From: Natronogracilivirga saccharolytica
GTDB taxonomy: Bacteria > Bacteroidota > Rhodothermia > Balneolales > Natronogracilivirgulaceae
Reading direction: 5' to 3'
DNA: 40,088 bases
Assembly (NCBI RefSeq): GCF_017921895.1
Contig: NZ_JAFIDN010000017.1
Span: 1-40,088 of the forward strand
The notes under the pieces were generated by a model. The model searched no databases. It saw only the letters and a program-made list of their open reading frames with translations, and was not told where the DNA came from. Below, piece by piece: positions 1 through 6,067 of this stretch. The first letter of the stretch is position 1, and every line of letters begins with the position of its first letter. A program made the translations under genes and the position numbers.

Positions 1-114
1 GTTCTGGGTATATCACTTTTAGATAAAACACCCGTTGATGAGTTGCTTAAAAACGTGAACTATCAAGTTGTCAAAGAACCGAATTACAACCAATTGTCCC
101 TTAACTTATTTTAA
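1..114 (+). CDS. IS4-type transposase, C-terminal end (partial)
   Basis: The window opens inside this gene: frame 1 is open from the first base to TAA at 112-114, giving 37 residues. The tail, with an ISLLDKTPVDELL segment and an NQLSLNLF end, resembles the extreme C-terminus of IS4-family transposases common in Bacteroidota, which typically finish with LLDKTP...NQLxLF. The catalytic domain lies outside the window, so intactness cannot be judged. The bases just after the stop (GTGGACAGCAATG) may belong to the terminal inverted repeat; this is inference. The 224 bp from here to the next gene are AT-rich and show no other gene. Confidence 0.6.
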   Translation, partial: VLGISLLDKTPVDELLKNVNYQVVKEPNYNQLSLNLF

Positions 115-338
115 GTGGACAGCAATGTTTTTTGATTTTTTCGAATGTATTCATTAGCGGGTTAGAACACTCTTTAAATCACTATTTCGCAATGAATTAT
201 TTTAATTCACGAACATCGTCTACCGGTTTTCTATAAAGTTGCTTATCTCCAATTGATTGTAAGATTTCCGGGAATCTTTACAGGCCTCTCCATATTGCCT
301 GCAAGCTACGGCAGAACTTTAATTGAGGACTATCCAGC

Positions 339-968
339 CTAAGGGGTTATTTTTTTCCCACATTTAGAACAAAAGTTTGATTTTCTTGATACCTCTGATT
401 TGCAATAAATGCAAGTTGCTCTTCTAAAGTCATTTCCACAGTTCCAACAAAAACTGTCATCTACAGAAACCCTTACTTTGCATCTCTTACATTGAAACTC
501 TTGTTTCTGTTTTTGATTAATAGAACTCCTAATTGGCACATTATCAGAATTTTGACCAGTTTGCTGCGTGTTATTCTGTTTATACTTTTTTGGATTTGGA
601 CCGTATTTATTTGAATGACTCTGCCCTTCTTTTAAATATGTAATTAAGATCCATATCCAGCCAATTATGGGAATGAGACCAATTAAAAACATCCATCCAC
701 TATATCCAACATCATGAAGACGTCTAACACTTACTGATAACCCGGGGACAAAAATGATAACTGCATAAATCATACTAAAAAACCCCGTTGCAGCATCTGG
801 ATCATAAGTACCAGCAAAATGATCTAAAATCAATATCATTGAAGCAACTATAAAATTAGACAGTGCAAAACCCCAAAACTCCCAACGCCTCGCTCTTCCA
901 TTAAAATCTGCAAACCGCTTGAGAACGTGTATATAGTATTGAATAATTAAAGCTAAGAACCACGCCAT
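339..968 (-). CDS. DUF805 membrane protein with C-terminal double zinc ribbon
   Basis: A 209-residue protein in two parts. Residues 1-115 form a DUF805 domain with about three or four membrane segments and the family signatures: an FNGRARRWEFW segment near residue 22 and PGLSVSVRRLHDVGYSGW near 75. After a polar Q/N-rich linker (about 115-155) come two zinc ribbons, each C-x2-C-x10-C-x2-C (CKRC...CWNC and CIYC...CSKC). DUF805 has no established biochemical function; the cytosolic ribbons suggest protein or nucleic-acid binding (inference). It starts at ATG 968 on the minus strand. It sits between an IS remnant and a truncated surface-protein gene, and its AT-rich composition contrasts with the GC-rich genes at 1.4-5 kb. 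Confidence 0.85.
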   Translation of the reverse strand: MAWFLALIIQYYIHVLKRFADFNGRARRWEFWGFALSNFIVASMILILDHFAGTYDPDAATGFFSMIYAVIIFVPGLSVSVRRLHDVGYSGWMFLIGLIPIIGWIWILITYLKEGQSHSNKYGPNPKKYKQNNTQQTGQNSDNVPIRSSINQKQKQEFQCKRCKVRVSVDDSFCWNCGNDFRRATCIYCKSEVSRKSNFCSKCGKKITP

Positions 969-1000
969 ATTATATATGATTTATATCAATTACTTAGCAG

Positions 1001-1210
1001 TTATAATACACCCCTAGTCTTGGTCTCATTCGCATCAATATCGGCAATCTGGATAAAGTGCTTGTCCGTATGATTACGGATGTCCTGAAGCTGCTCAACG
1101 GTTTCAATCTGATACGGATCATCTTCGGTGCCTGATCCTCCGGCAAACTGGGCTGTGGCTGTTGTAGCGCTAAATACGCTTATTGTGGCAAATAGTATCA
1201 GGTGTTTCAT
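1001..1210 (-). pseudogene. 5' fragment of a GLUG-type secreted surface protein
   Basis: The frame encodes 69 residues: a clear signal peptide (MKHLILFATISVFSATTATAQ) followed by GGSGTEDDPYQIETVEQL and a short stretch ending ADIDANETKT. This is the usual opening of large GLUG-motif surface proteins of Bacteroidota/Balneolota, in which the D-A-x-E-T segment is followed by hundreds of residues of repeats. Here the similarity stops near position 1020 and a stop follows at once, so the gene has lost its 3' part. The original ribosome binding site (AGAGGAG, about 5 nt before ATG 1210) is intact, so a short secreted peptide could still be made. Confidence 0.6.
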
Positions 1211-1378
1211 ACCGCTCCTCTTGGTTATTATGCATAAATCCCCGTGCAGATGAACAAGCTCTGTATATAAGTGTAGGACTTTTCAATGACAAATTCACGA
1301 AAATCTGTAAAAACCACCTATCCACCACAACGGGTGCCTTCCAATAGTGCCTATCCGGTATAAATTTTCGACTTGCTC

Positions 1379-1410
1379 AAAAAAAAAAGAACCCCGCCGC
1401 AGCGAGGTTC
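1379..1410 (-). terminator. Rho-independent terminator of the leftward operon
   Basis: On the minus strand a 9-bp stem (GAACCTCGC / GCGGGGTTC, one G-U pair) with a 4-nt loop is followed by a run of ten T. It lies about 10 bp after the stop of the Sak4-like ATPase gene and closes the leftward transcription unit. Confidence 0.85.
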
Positions 1411-1419
1411 GGTTAAGGG

Positions 1420-2313
1420 TTAGGGTTCGTGGTTCAGCGAGCCGGCCAGTGTCTGCTGCTTGCGCTTCATCCCGTCGATGAGCGTGCGGTAGTCATCCTC
1501 GCCCAGCCGGCCTGGGTCGCTGTGCTCCCCACCGCTGATGTACCTGCAGAACTCGGCCTTCTTGGCCTCCCAGTCATCGTAGATTTGGGCGCCCAGAGCT
1601 TCAAATTCGGACAGTAACGCCTTTTCCGGGCCAACAAGGCCCTTACCTCCGCCAAGCCATCCGGCAATGTTCTGTCCGGTCTGCTCGGTGATCAGGAAGA
1701 TCTTATCCGTGAACAATCCGGTGCGGTCTTTGTCGGCCATGGCCTGATGAGCTGCATCGAGTTGAAAGACGGTCGTGAACTCGTATTCCACCCCGTCACG
1801 CATGATGGGAGCCAGACCGATTTTCCTGGGCACCGACTTGCCTTTCTCGTTTTTCTCGACCACATACTCGGTCTTCGAGCGCAGACAGGCAATCAGGTGG
1901 ACATCGGACTGCAGAAGCGCGTCAAGGATGGCCTTGTACTGTTTGTTGGCATCAGCCCAGTTGCCGAACGAGTTGCCGCCGCGTTTGTCCAGGGCGTCCT
2001 TGTACTCCAGAATCCCTTCCCAAAAGTGCGAAGCCGAATCCAGGATGATGACCTCATAGCCCAGCTCCACGGCCTGATAAATCGCTTTAACGAACTTGTC
2101 GTTGGTGAAGGGCGGGCTGATGGGCGCGACGTCGAAATCGAAGTCATCGGCATACAGGCTCGCCGAGTTGTTTTCGGTGTCGAGTACGGCAATCCTGCCG
2201 CTTTCGGCCAGACCGGTGGCCAGCCTCAGCGCCGAGTAGGTCTTGCCCGACCCGCTCGGCCCGGTAATGGCCAGCTTGATTTTGGCGCTGCTTCGTTTGG
2301 CTTTTTGAAACAT
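1420..2313 (-). CDS. Sak4-like phage-type AAA/RecA-fold ATPase
   Basis: A 297-residue P-loop ATPase of the AAA_24 / phage nucleotide-binding type, related to Sak4 single-strand annealing or recombination ATPases. The Walker A motif GPSGSGKT lies at residues 18-25, the Walker B strand VIILDS at 88-93, and a polar sensor-like segment (LIACLRSKTEY) near 140-150. I chose ATG 2313 because AGGAGGT lies 4 nt upstream; an in-frame ATG at 2388 has no such site and adds an unlike N-terminus overlapping the upstream gene. It is last in the cluster, after the Gp157 gene, a pairing seen in temperate phages and phage-like elements. The expected role is ssDNA handling in recombination or replication of the element. 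The exact subfamily is inferred. Confidence 0.8.
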   Translation of the reverse strand: MFQKAKRSSAKIKLAITGPSGSGKTYSALRLATGLAESGRIAVLDTENNSASLYADDFDFDVAPISPPFTNDKFVKAIYQAVELGYEVIILDSASHFWEGILEYKDALDKRGGNSFGNWADANKQYKAILDALLQSDVHLIACLRSKTEYVVEKNEKGKSVPRKIGLAPIMRDGVEYEFTTVFQLDAAHQAMADKDRTGLFTDKIFLITEQTGQNIAGWLGGGKGLVGPEKALLSEFEALGAQIYDDWEAKKAEFCRYISGGEHSDPGRLGEDDYRTLIDGMKRKQQTLAGSLNHEP

Positions 2314-2350
2314 AGTTACCTCCTGTTTGTGATTCATGGTTGTGATGCGT

Positions 2351-2902
2351 TTATGTGATGCGAAGGTGAGTGCCCCGGTCGCCGACATAGGCCAGCCGGT
2401 TCAACTCGGACTGCTCATTCAGTAGCGACTCGCGCAGGCGGTCCTTGTCGGCCTCCACGCGGATCTTCTGGAAAGCCTCGGGCAGATCCTCCGGGGCGAC
2501 GCCTTCATGCAGCTCCACGGGAAGCTTGCCGCCGTTGCGGCCTACGCTTACGGTGAACCGACCTGTTTCGACCTTGGCGGTGCCCTGATGCTCCAGATAG
2601 ACCTTGAGCCGCTCTTTGAGCCCAGAGGCCTTGTTCTTGTAGGCCGTGGCTCTCTGAGCCAACCTGCGGGCCTCTGAGGCAATCTCCTCGTACTTTTCGA
2701 CCAGATAGCAGTAGGCGTCGATCTTGTCGGACTGTTTGGCCTCATACTCGGCCAGCCACTGGTCGATCGTCTCGGTTAACTCTCCGTCATGCTCTTCGAT
2801 GAGCGACTCCAGGGCAGCGAAGGACTCGCCGATGGCAAACAGCGATTCCTTGGTCTTGGCCGTGGTGGTCTTCGGGGCGTTGTTGGTGGTTATGGTAGTC
2901 AT
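2351..2902 (-). CDS. Siphovirus Gp157-family protein
   Basis: A 183-residue acidic, largely alpha-helical protein. After a Thr-rich start it has a helical, coiled-coil-like core (about 20-110, ending ARRLAQRATAYKNKASGLKERLK), then a beta-rich segment (KVETGRFTVSVGRNGGKLPV) and a charged tail. This architecture and the RFTVSVGRNGG segment match the Gp157 family (PF05565), phage proteins often encoded beside Sak4-like ATPases or SSAPs and of uncertain function. The start at ATG 2902 is supported by AAAGGAGG 3-4 nt upstream; its A overlaps the TGA of the preceding gene (ATGA), indicating translational coupling. A longer frame to 3031 is a shadow of that upstream gene. Confidence 0.85.
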   Translation of the reverse strand: MTTITTNNAPKTTTAKTKESLFAIGESFAALESLIEEHDGELTETIDQWLAEYEAKQSDKIDAYCYLVEKYEEIASEARRLAQRATAYKNKASGLKERLKVYLEHQGTAKVETGRFTVSVGRNGGKLPVELHEGVAPEDLPEAFQKIRVEADKDRLRESLLNEQSELNRLAYVGDRGTHLRIT

Positions 2903-3303
2903 GAGTCCTCCTTTGGTTTGCGTTGAACGATGTTGATGACTTGGTAAGCTGTGAAGTAATAGACGTCCACGATATTGGTGCCGACAAGCAATCGGACTTG
3001 GTAGGCCTGCTCCTCTTTGGCATAGGACCAACCGTCGATGATGCGGACGTCGTAATACTGACCGGCCATGCGGGCGACGATGGTGCGCAGCGAGGCAAAG
3101 TCGCTGTCGCCGGACAGTAGGATAGCTCGTTCCAGAGGCCGCTTGTGATGCCAGTCGGGCTCAAAGACCCCTCCTGTTGCCTCGTTGAGCTGTACGCTGA
3201 ACTCCTGGACCACCGGACTCATAGACCCGGTTTGGCTGGAGCCTGCCGCGGCCAGCACGTTCAGGGCGATGACCGCGGCGGTGATGATGGTTTGCATAGG
3301 CAT
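2899..3303 (-). CDS. Small secreted or membrane-anchored protein of unknown function
   Basis: Encodes 134 residues if started at ATG 3303 (ATG 3297 is two codons in). The N-terminus MPMQTIITAAVIALNVLAAAGS is a probable signal peptide or single membrane segment. The rest is soluble and of mixed charge, with an LLSGDSDFASLRTIVARM stretch and a Tyr/Val-rich C-terminal half. I do not recognise a family. LSGDSDF followed by a helix faintly recalls the Asp motif of NYN/PIN-type nucleases, but an N-terminal membrane segment argues against it. The 3' end carries the Shine-Dalgarno of the Gp157 gene and the stop/start overlap is ATGA, so the two are coupled. No good ribosome binding site precedes its own start. 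Confidence 0.55.
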   Translation of the reverse strand: MPMQTIITAAVIALNVLAAAGSSQTGSMSPVVQEFSVQLNEATGGVFEPDWHHKRPLERAILLSGDSDFASLRTIVARMAGQYYDVRIIDGWSYAKEEQAYQVRLLVGTNIVDVYYFTAYQVINIVQRKPKEDS

Positions 3304-3469
3304 GGTATTTCGGTTTGGTGATGGGTGTAATGGTGATCTTGCCACCGCTCACATGCCGAAGCATGCGGGCAATGGCGTGGCTGTTTTGCCGGTACAGGGC
3401 CATGGCAGCCCCAGCGGTTTTCAGAACCAGCAGCAGGTTCATGGTCATGCGAACCCAAAGTGGTATCAT
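3161..3469 (-). CDS. Possible small hypothetical protein, overlapping
   Basis: An alternative leftward frame of 102 residues beginning MIPLWVRMTMNLLLVLKTAG, hydrophobic at the start and then basic. It would fill the 200-bp gap between the DUF932 gene and the secreted unknown, but runs about 140 bp into the latter in another frame. Its C-terminal half is Arg/His-rich, as expected of a shadow frame. The first 40-50 codons could be a real gene remnant or leader. No convincing ribosome binding site is visible. Confidence 0.2.
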   Translation of the reverse strand: MIPLWVRMTMNLLLVLKTAGAAMALYRQNSHAIARMLRHVSGGKITITPITKPKYHAYANHHHRRGHRPERAGRGRLQPNRVYESGGPGVQRTAQRGNRRGL

Positions 3470-3503
3470 GGATTTTATGGTTAGGGGTTGCGGTTGACGG
3501 CGG

Positions 3504-4244
3504 CTACAGCTCGAATACGCCGCTGAGTTTTCGCTGGAGTTCGGCCCGCCGTGGCTTGTCCACATCATGGCTGATGTGATAGGTCAGCCGGTTGTAGGCC
3601 TCCCATTGCGAGGCGGCCAGGGACTGCTGCGGGTCAAGCACCTCGGCAATGCGCTTTTTGCCGAGCGAATGCTCAAGGCACTGGTAGCGATCCCGGCTCA
3701 GGGTGGACTCTTGCAAGTACCGGACATGGCTTTGGACAGCCTCGATCCGTTCGGCGGCATCGTCGAAGGCTACGGCGAGCCGGTCGAAGGCAAATCCCTT
3801 GGTATGGCGCCCGTAGAACGAGCCCAGAATGTTGCCCAGGACCATGCCGTTGCTGCAGGCCAGCCGGATAGCCCCGAAGAACACGCGGACCCCTTCGCTC
3901 ATATCGTAGCTGTTATGCAGGTACATCGACAGTGGAATCAGCGACTCGCCGTCATGCATAGCCAGGTCCGGAAAGGTGATCTGCAGGCGCATCCGGTTCT
4001 TTTCGGCGAACGTGTGCGATGGGTCGATGTACCACCGGGTCTGCAGGGCGTGCACCTGCTGCAGAAACGGCTCAATGACCTGGCGGTTCGGCACCAGCTT
4101 GTAGGTGTCCTTGGCGACCGAGATGAGTTCATCTTGGCCATTGCCGGGGCTGACGATCGCCTTGTAGCCGGATACGGGCTGGCCGTTACCGGTCAGGGCA
4201 ACCTCCCGCTCTTCGACGGGAAAGTAGAAGTGTTCGAGTTCCAT
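3504..4244 (-). CDS. DUF932 (phage/plasmid-like) protein
   Basis: A 246-residue protein of the DUF932 family, widespread on plasmids, phages and integrative elements and without an established function. Visible family features are the N-terminal Y-K-A-I and D-E-L-I-S-V-A segments, K-D-T-Y-K-L-V-P-N-R, and the central LHNSYDMSEGVRVFFGAIRLACSNGM segment, whose H-N-S-Y-D and R-x2-C-x-N-G-M cores are typical. The start at ATG 4244 has TGGAG about 8 nt upstream; a longer in-frame ATG at 4373 adds a low-complexity segment without family resemblance. It lies between the RadC-like gene and the Gp157/Sak4 pair in one leftward unit, so a role in element maintenance or DNA metabolism is likely (inference). 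Confidence 0.85.
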   Translation of the reverse strand: MELEHFYFPVEEREVALTGNGQPVSGYKAIVSPGNGQDELISVAKDTYKLVPNRQVIEPFLQQVHALQTRWYIDPSHTFAEKNRMRLQITFPDLAMHDGESLIPLSMYLHNSYDMSEGVRVFFGAIRLACSNGMVLGNILGSFYGRHTKGFAFDRLAVAFDDAAERIEAVQSHVRYLQESTLSRDRYQCLEHSLGKKRIAEVLDPQQSLAASQWEAYNRLTYHISHDVDKPRRAELQRKLSGVFEL

Positions 4245-4400
4245 AGTTGTACTCCATTTAGGGTTGATAGGATCTGCCATGCCCCCTGCCGGCCCGATGT
4301 GGCTTGGGCGCAGCATGGCAGGACATGGCAGTGATTTGGATGGTAGCAGGGGATGCCGGAAGAGCGTTGGCACCCGAGCGTAAGGGGAAGGGTTGGCCGG

Positions 4401-4922
4401 CTACATCAGCCCGCTTTGGCGGCAGGATACCGAGTCCGTGGCGGTCAGGATGATGTGATCTTCTACGGAGATGTCCAGCAGCTTTCCAGACTCGACCAGC
4501 TTCTTGGTCAGGTTTATATCGGCCCGGGAGAAGTTGGTGTTGCCGGAGGGGTGGTTGTGGGCGACAACAATGGAGTGGGCATTGGCCAGCAGGGCAACCC
4601 GGAAGACATGGGCCGGTTCGACGACGGTGGCCGTCGCCCCGCCTCTGCTGAGTTTGCACCAGCCCAGGCATTTTTTCGAGGCGTTGAGAATAAGTACAAC
4701 GAACTCCTCGCAGATTTCCATGGCATCGCGGTCCCAGATGCTGCGCAGGTACTCCACAGCCGCCTCGGGCGTGTTGATCTGTGGTTGGCGGCCGGGATTG
4801 CCCGAGCGGTACTTGAGCTGGACTTCGGCCAGTTGTGAGTGTTCCACAGCACAGTTGTCGATGTTGGGTGATAAGGTCATAGCGATTGGATTTAAGTGAA
4901 GGTGAGAAAGGAGCCATGACAT
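4401..4922 (-). CDS. RadC-like JAB (JAMM) domain protein
   Basis: A 173-residue JAB/MPN-domain protein of the mobile-element RadC type. It contains the full JAMM metal signature: Glu in EEFVVLILN near residue 73, then H-x-H-P-S-G-N-x6-D (VAHNHPSGNTNFSRAD, His near 122 and 124, Ser near 127, Asp near 135). It lacks the N-terminal helix-hairpin-helix part of chromosomal RadC, as is usual for plasmid and ICE copies. Despite the name, a DNA-repair role for RadC is not established. AAGGGAG lies 4 nt before ATG 4922; ATG 4880 is an alternative giving 159 residues. It is the first gene after the terminator at 5132 and probably leads the DUF932-Gp157-Sak4 group. Confidence 0.88.
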   Translation of the reverse strand: MSWLLSHLHLNPIAMTLSPNIDNCAVEHSQLAEVQLKYRSGNPGRQPQINTPEAAVEYLRSIWDRDAMEICEEFVVLILNASKKCLGWCKLSRGGATATVVEPAHVFRVALLANAHSIVVAHNHPSGNTNFSRADINLTKKLVESGKLLDISVEDHIILTATDSVSCRQSGLM

Positions 4923-5131
4923 GGCGCTCCCTTGGTTCAAGGGCATATCCTGCCCACACATAAGGGGAGCGGGAGTGATGAATAGCGGGGTATTGCCCAG
5001 AGCCGTGGCCAGCTAGCCGTAGCATGATGCAATAGTGCTTGACCATGCAATGTTCCATTCGTGGGCTTATGGATGCGGCCGTGAGCGCAGCGGGCGGAGC
5101 CCAAAAGCGTAGCCCGCAAGCGTGGCTACAG

Positions 5132-5160
5132 AAAAAAAAAGACACCCCTGAGGGTGTCTA
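5132..5160 (-). terminator. Rho-independent terminator after the small-gene pair
   Basis: The minus-strand hairpin GACACCC / GGGTGTC with a 4-nt loop is followed by nine T. It starts a few bases after the stop of the 57-residue gene, separating the two small genes from the RadC-DUF932-Gp157-Sak4 unit. Confidence 0.85.
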
Positions 5161-5165
5161 ATGAG

Positions 5166-5339
5166 CTACTGATTGAGTAGCTGTTTGAGTTTGCGAAGCT
5201 CTTCTTGAGTAAGAGCTTCTTGCTCACGATACGTAGCCTTTTTAGCTACACCTTTTACTTTATCATAGCCAGTCTTATAGACTGACCATGAACGATGTAC
5301 GAAGTACACCGTGGCGGCTACTAATGCAAGTTCGATCAT
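5166..5339 (-). CDS. Very small protein with N-terminal hydrophobic segment (57 aa)
   Basis: A minus-strand frame of 57 codons. ATG 5339 is preceded by CGGAGGT, about 5 nt away, and the frame ends at TAG 5166 just before a strong terminator. The protein begins MIELALVAATVYFVHRSW, a short membrane-like helix, and continues as a charged helix rich in Lys, Glu and Gln (TQEELRKLKQLLNQ). I do not recognise a family. Good RBS, terminator and tight spacing (15 bp) to the upstream small gene support it as real. A single-span membrane peptide or phage-type accessory protein is possible; no function is assigned. Confidence 0.6.
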   Translation of the reverse strand: MIELALVAATVYFVHRSWSVYKTGYDKVKGVAKKATYREQEALTQEELRKLKQLLNQ

Positions 5340-5354
5340 AACGACACCTCCGAG

Positions 5355-5492
5355 TTAACGAGTGAGATATTGATAGGCGAATTTGACGCCACACTCCTTG
5401 GCTACCTGGTGAGCCTCTATTACTGCTTCCAAGTCATCAGCGCTTTGGAGCAGCCAAATTGGGTGATCAGTGTAGTCTTCGATTGATTGCAT
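5355..5492 (-). CDS. Very small soluble protein (45 aa), unknown
   Basis: Encodes MQSIEDYTDHPIWLLQSADD followed by 25 more residues ending KFAYQYLTR. I chose ATG 5492 because GGAGGT stands 5 nt upstream; an in-frame start at 5540 lacks a site. It is acidic, has two Trp/Tyr-rich patches and no hydrophobic segment. It forms a two-gene unit with the 57-residue gene 15 bp downstream, both with strong Shine-Dalgarno sites, closed by the terminator at 5132-5160. No family recognised; size and setting resemble phage early accessory genes. Confidence 0.55.
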   Translation of the reverse strand: MQSIEDYTDHPIWLLQSADDLEAVIEAHQVAKECGVKFAYQYLTR

Positions 5493-5971
5493 GGTGCACC
5501 TCCAGATTGGGTTGAAATTGACAGCGGCTGCGACGTCCACAGCCGGGTGTAGGGGGAATGGTTGGGTTAAGTATGGTTTTCAACGAAATCCGGAAACTAC
5601 ATCCGAATCCGACCCCCGCCCCCTTTTTACACATATCTCCCGTCCACACTCTTAGGGGTAAAAAGGCGCCGGAGCTGCGATAAGAGAGCCGCCATGCCCC
5701 CAGGTCAGCGAACCCCTGCCACGGCTATTCATGAGGGCTTGCCTCTGTTACGCCACGGCCGGCTTGTGGTTAGGCTTAATCAGAGAATTAGTATTGCAAC
5801 ATAGTTGCATGCACATATACTGTACAGGCTTTTCGCGCGCGTAGAGGGGCCTCGCACAGAGGGTGGGGGAGTAACATAACCGGTGCAATCAACTTGACAG
5901 ACCTTTACTGCTGTCCACAACAACAACCAAACGATAGCATAACTCCAAGAAATAGCGTACCGACATACTTA

Positions 5972-6007
5972 CTGCAGAAACTGCAAGAACTGCAAGAACT
6001 GCAACCC
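5972..6007 (+). repeat. Iteron-like tandem 9-bp repeats (CTGCARRAA)
   Basis: Four head-to-tail units of 9 bp: CTGCAGAAA, CTGCAAGAA, CTGCAAGAA and the partial CTGCAACCC. A closely similar array in the opposite orientation lies at 7379-7411, inside the 5' end of the DUF3987 gene. Shared units at both ends of a replication gene suggest a binding site for one element-encoded protein. Confidence 0.6.
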
Positions 6008-6063
6008 ATCTCCAAACCCCGACCACCTATCAATCCTTGGTAAGTCGGGGCTTGGAGGGTGGG
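6005..6063 (-). terminator. Long hairpin downstream of the DUF3987 gene
   Basis: The stem is TCCAAaCCCCGAC (6011-6023) with GTCGGGGcTTGGA (6044-6056), extendable outward by C/G-rich pairs. It starts about 5 bp after the DUF3987 stop. It has no T-run, so it is either a non-canonical terminator or an origin-associated hairpin. Confidence 0.4.
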
Positions 6064-6067
6064 TATA

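Larger units (their letters stand above)
5493..6067. other. 575-bp non-coding region, possible replication origin of the element
   Basis: No convincing gene. It contains a tract of 9-bp direct repeats (5972-6007), a DnaA-box-like TGTCCACA near 5934, a TTGACA hexamer near 5894, and a long hairpin beside the DUF3987 stop codon. A repeat array next to a helicase/primase-like gene is the usual arrangement of an element's replication origin, but this is inference from layout only. Confidence 0.4.

Noticed and set aside
3567-4334. Long plus-strand ORF of 255 codons opposite DUF932
   Set aside because: Antisense shadow of a gene with clear family motifs; no ribosome binding site or recognisable domain.
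4258-5145. 295-codon minus-strand ORF overlapping the RadC-like gene
   Set aside because: Different frame from the JAMM-containing protein, with Arg/Pro/His-rich, shadow-like composition.
5972-6007. Short repeat array as CRISPR
   Set aside because: Units are 9 bp with no spacers and no cas genes; tandem iteron-like repeats fit better.
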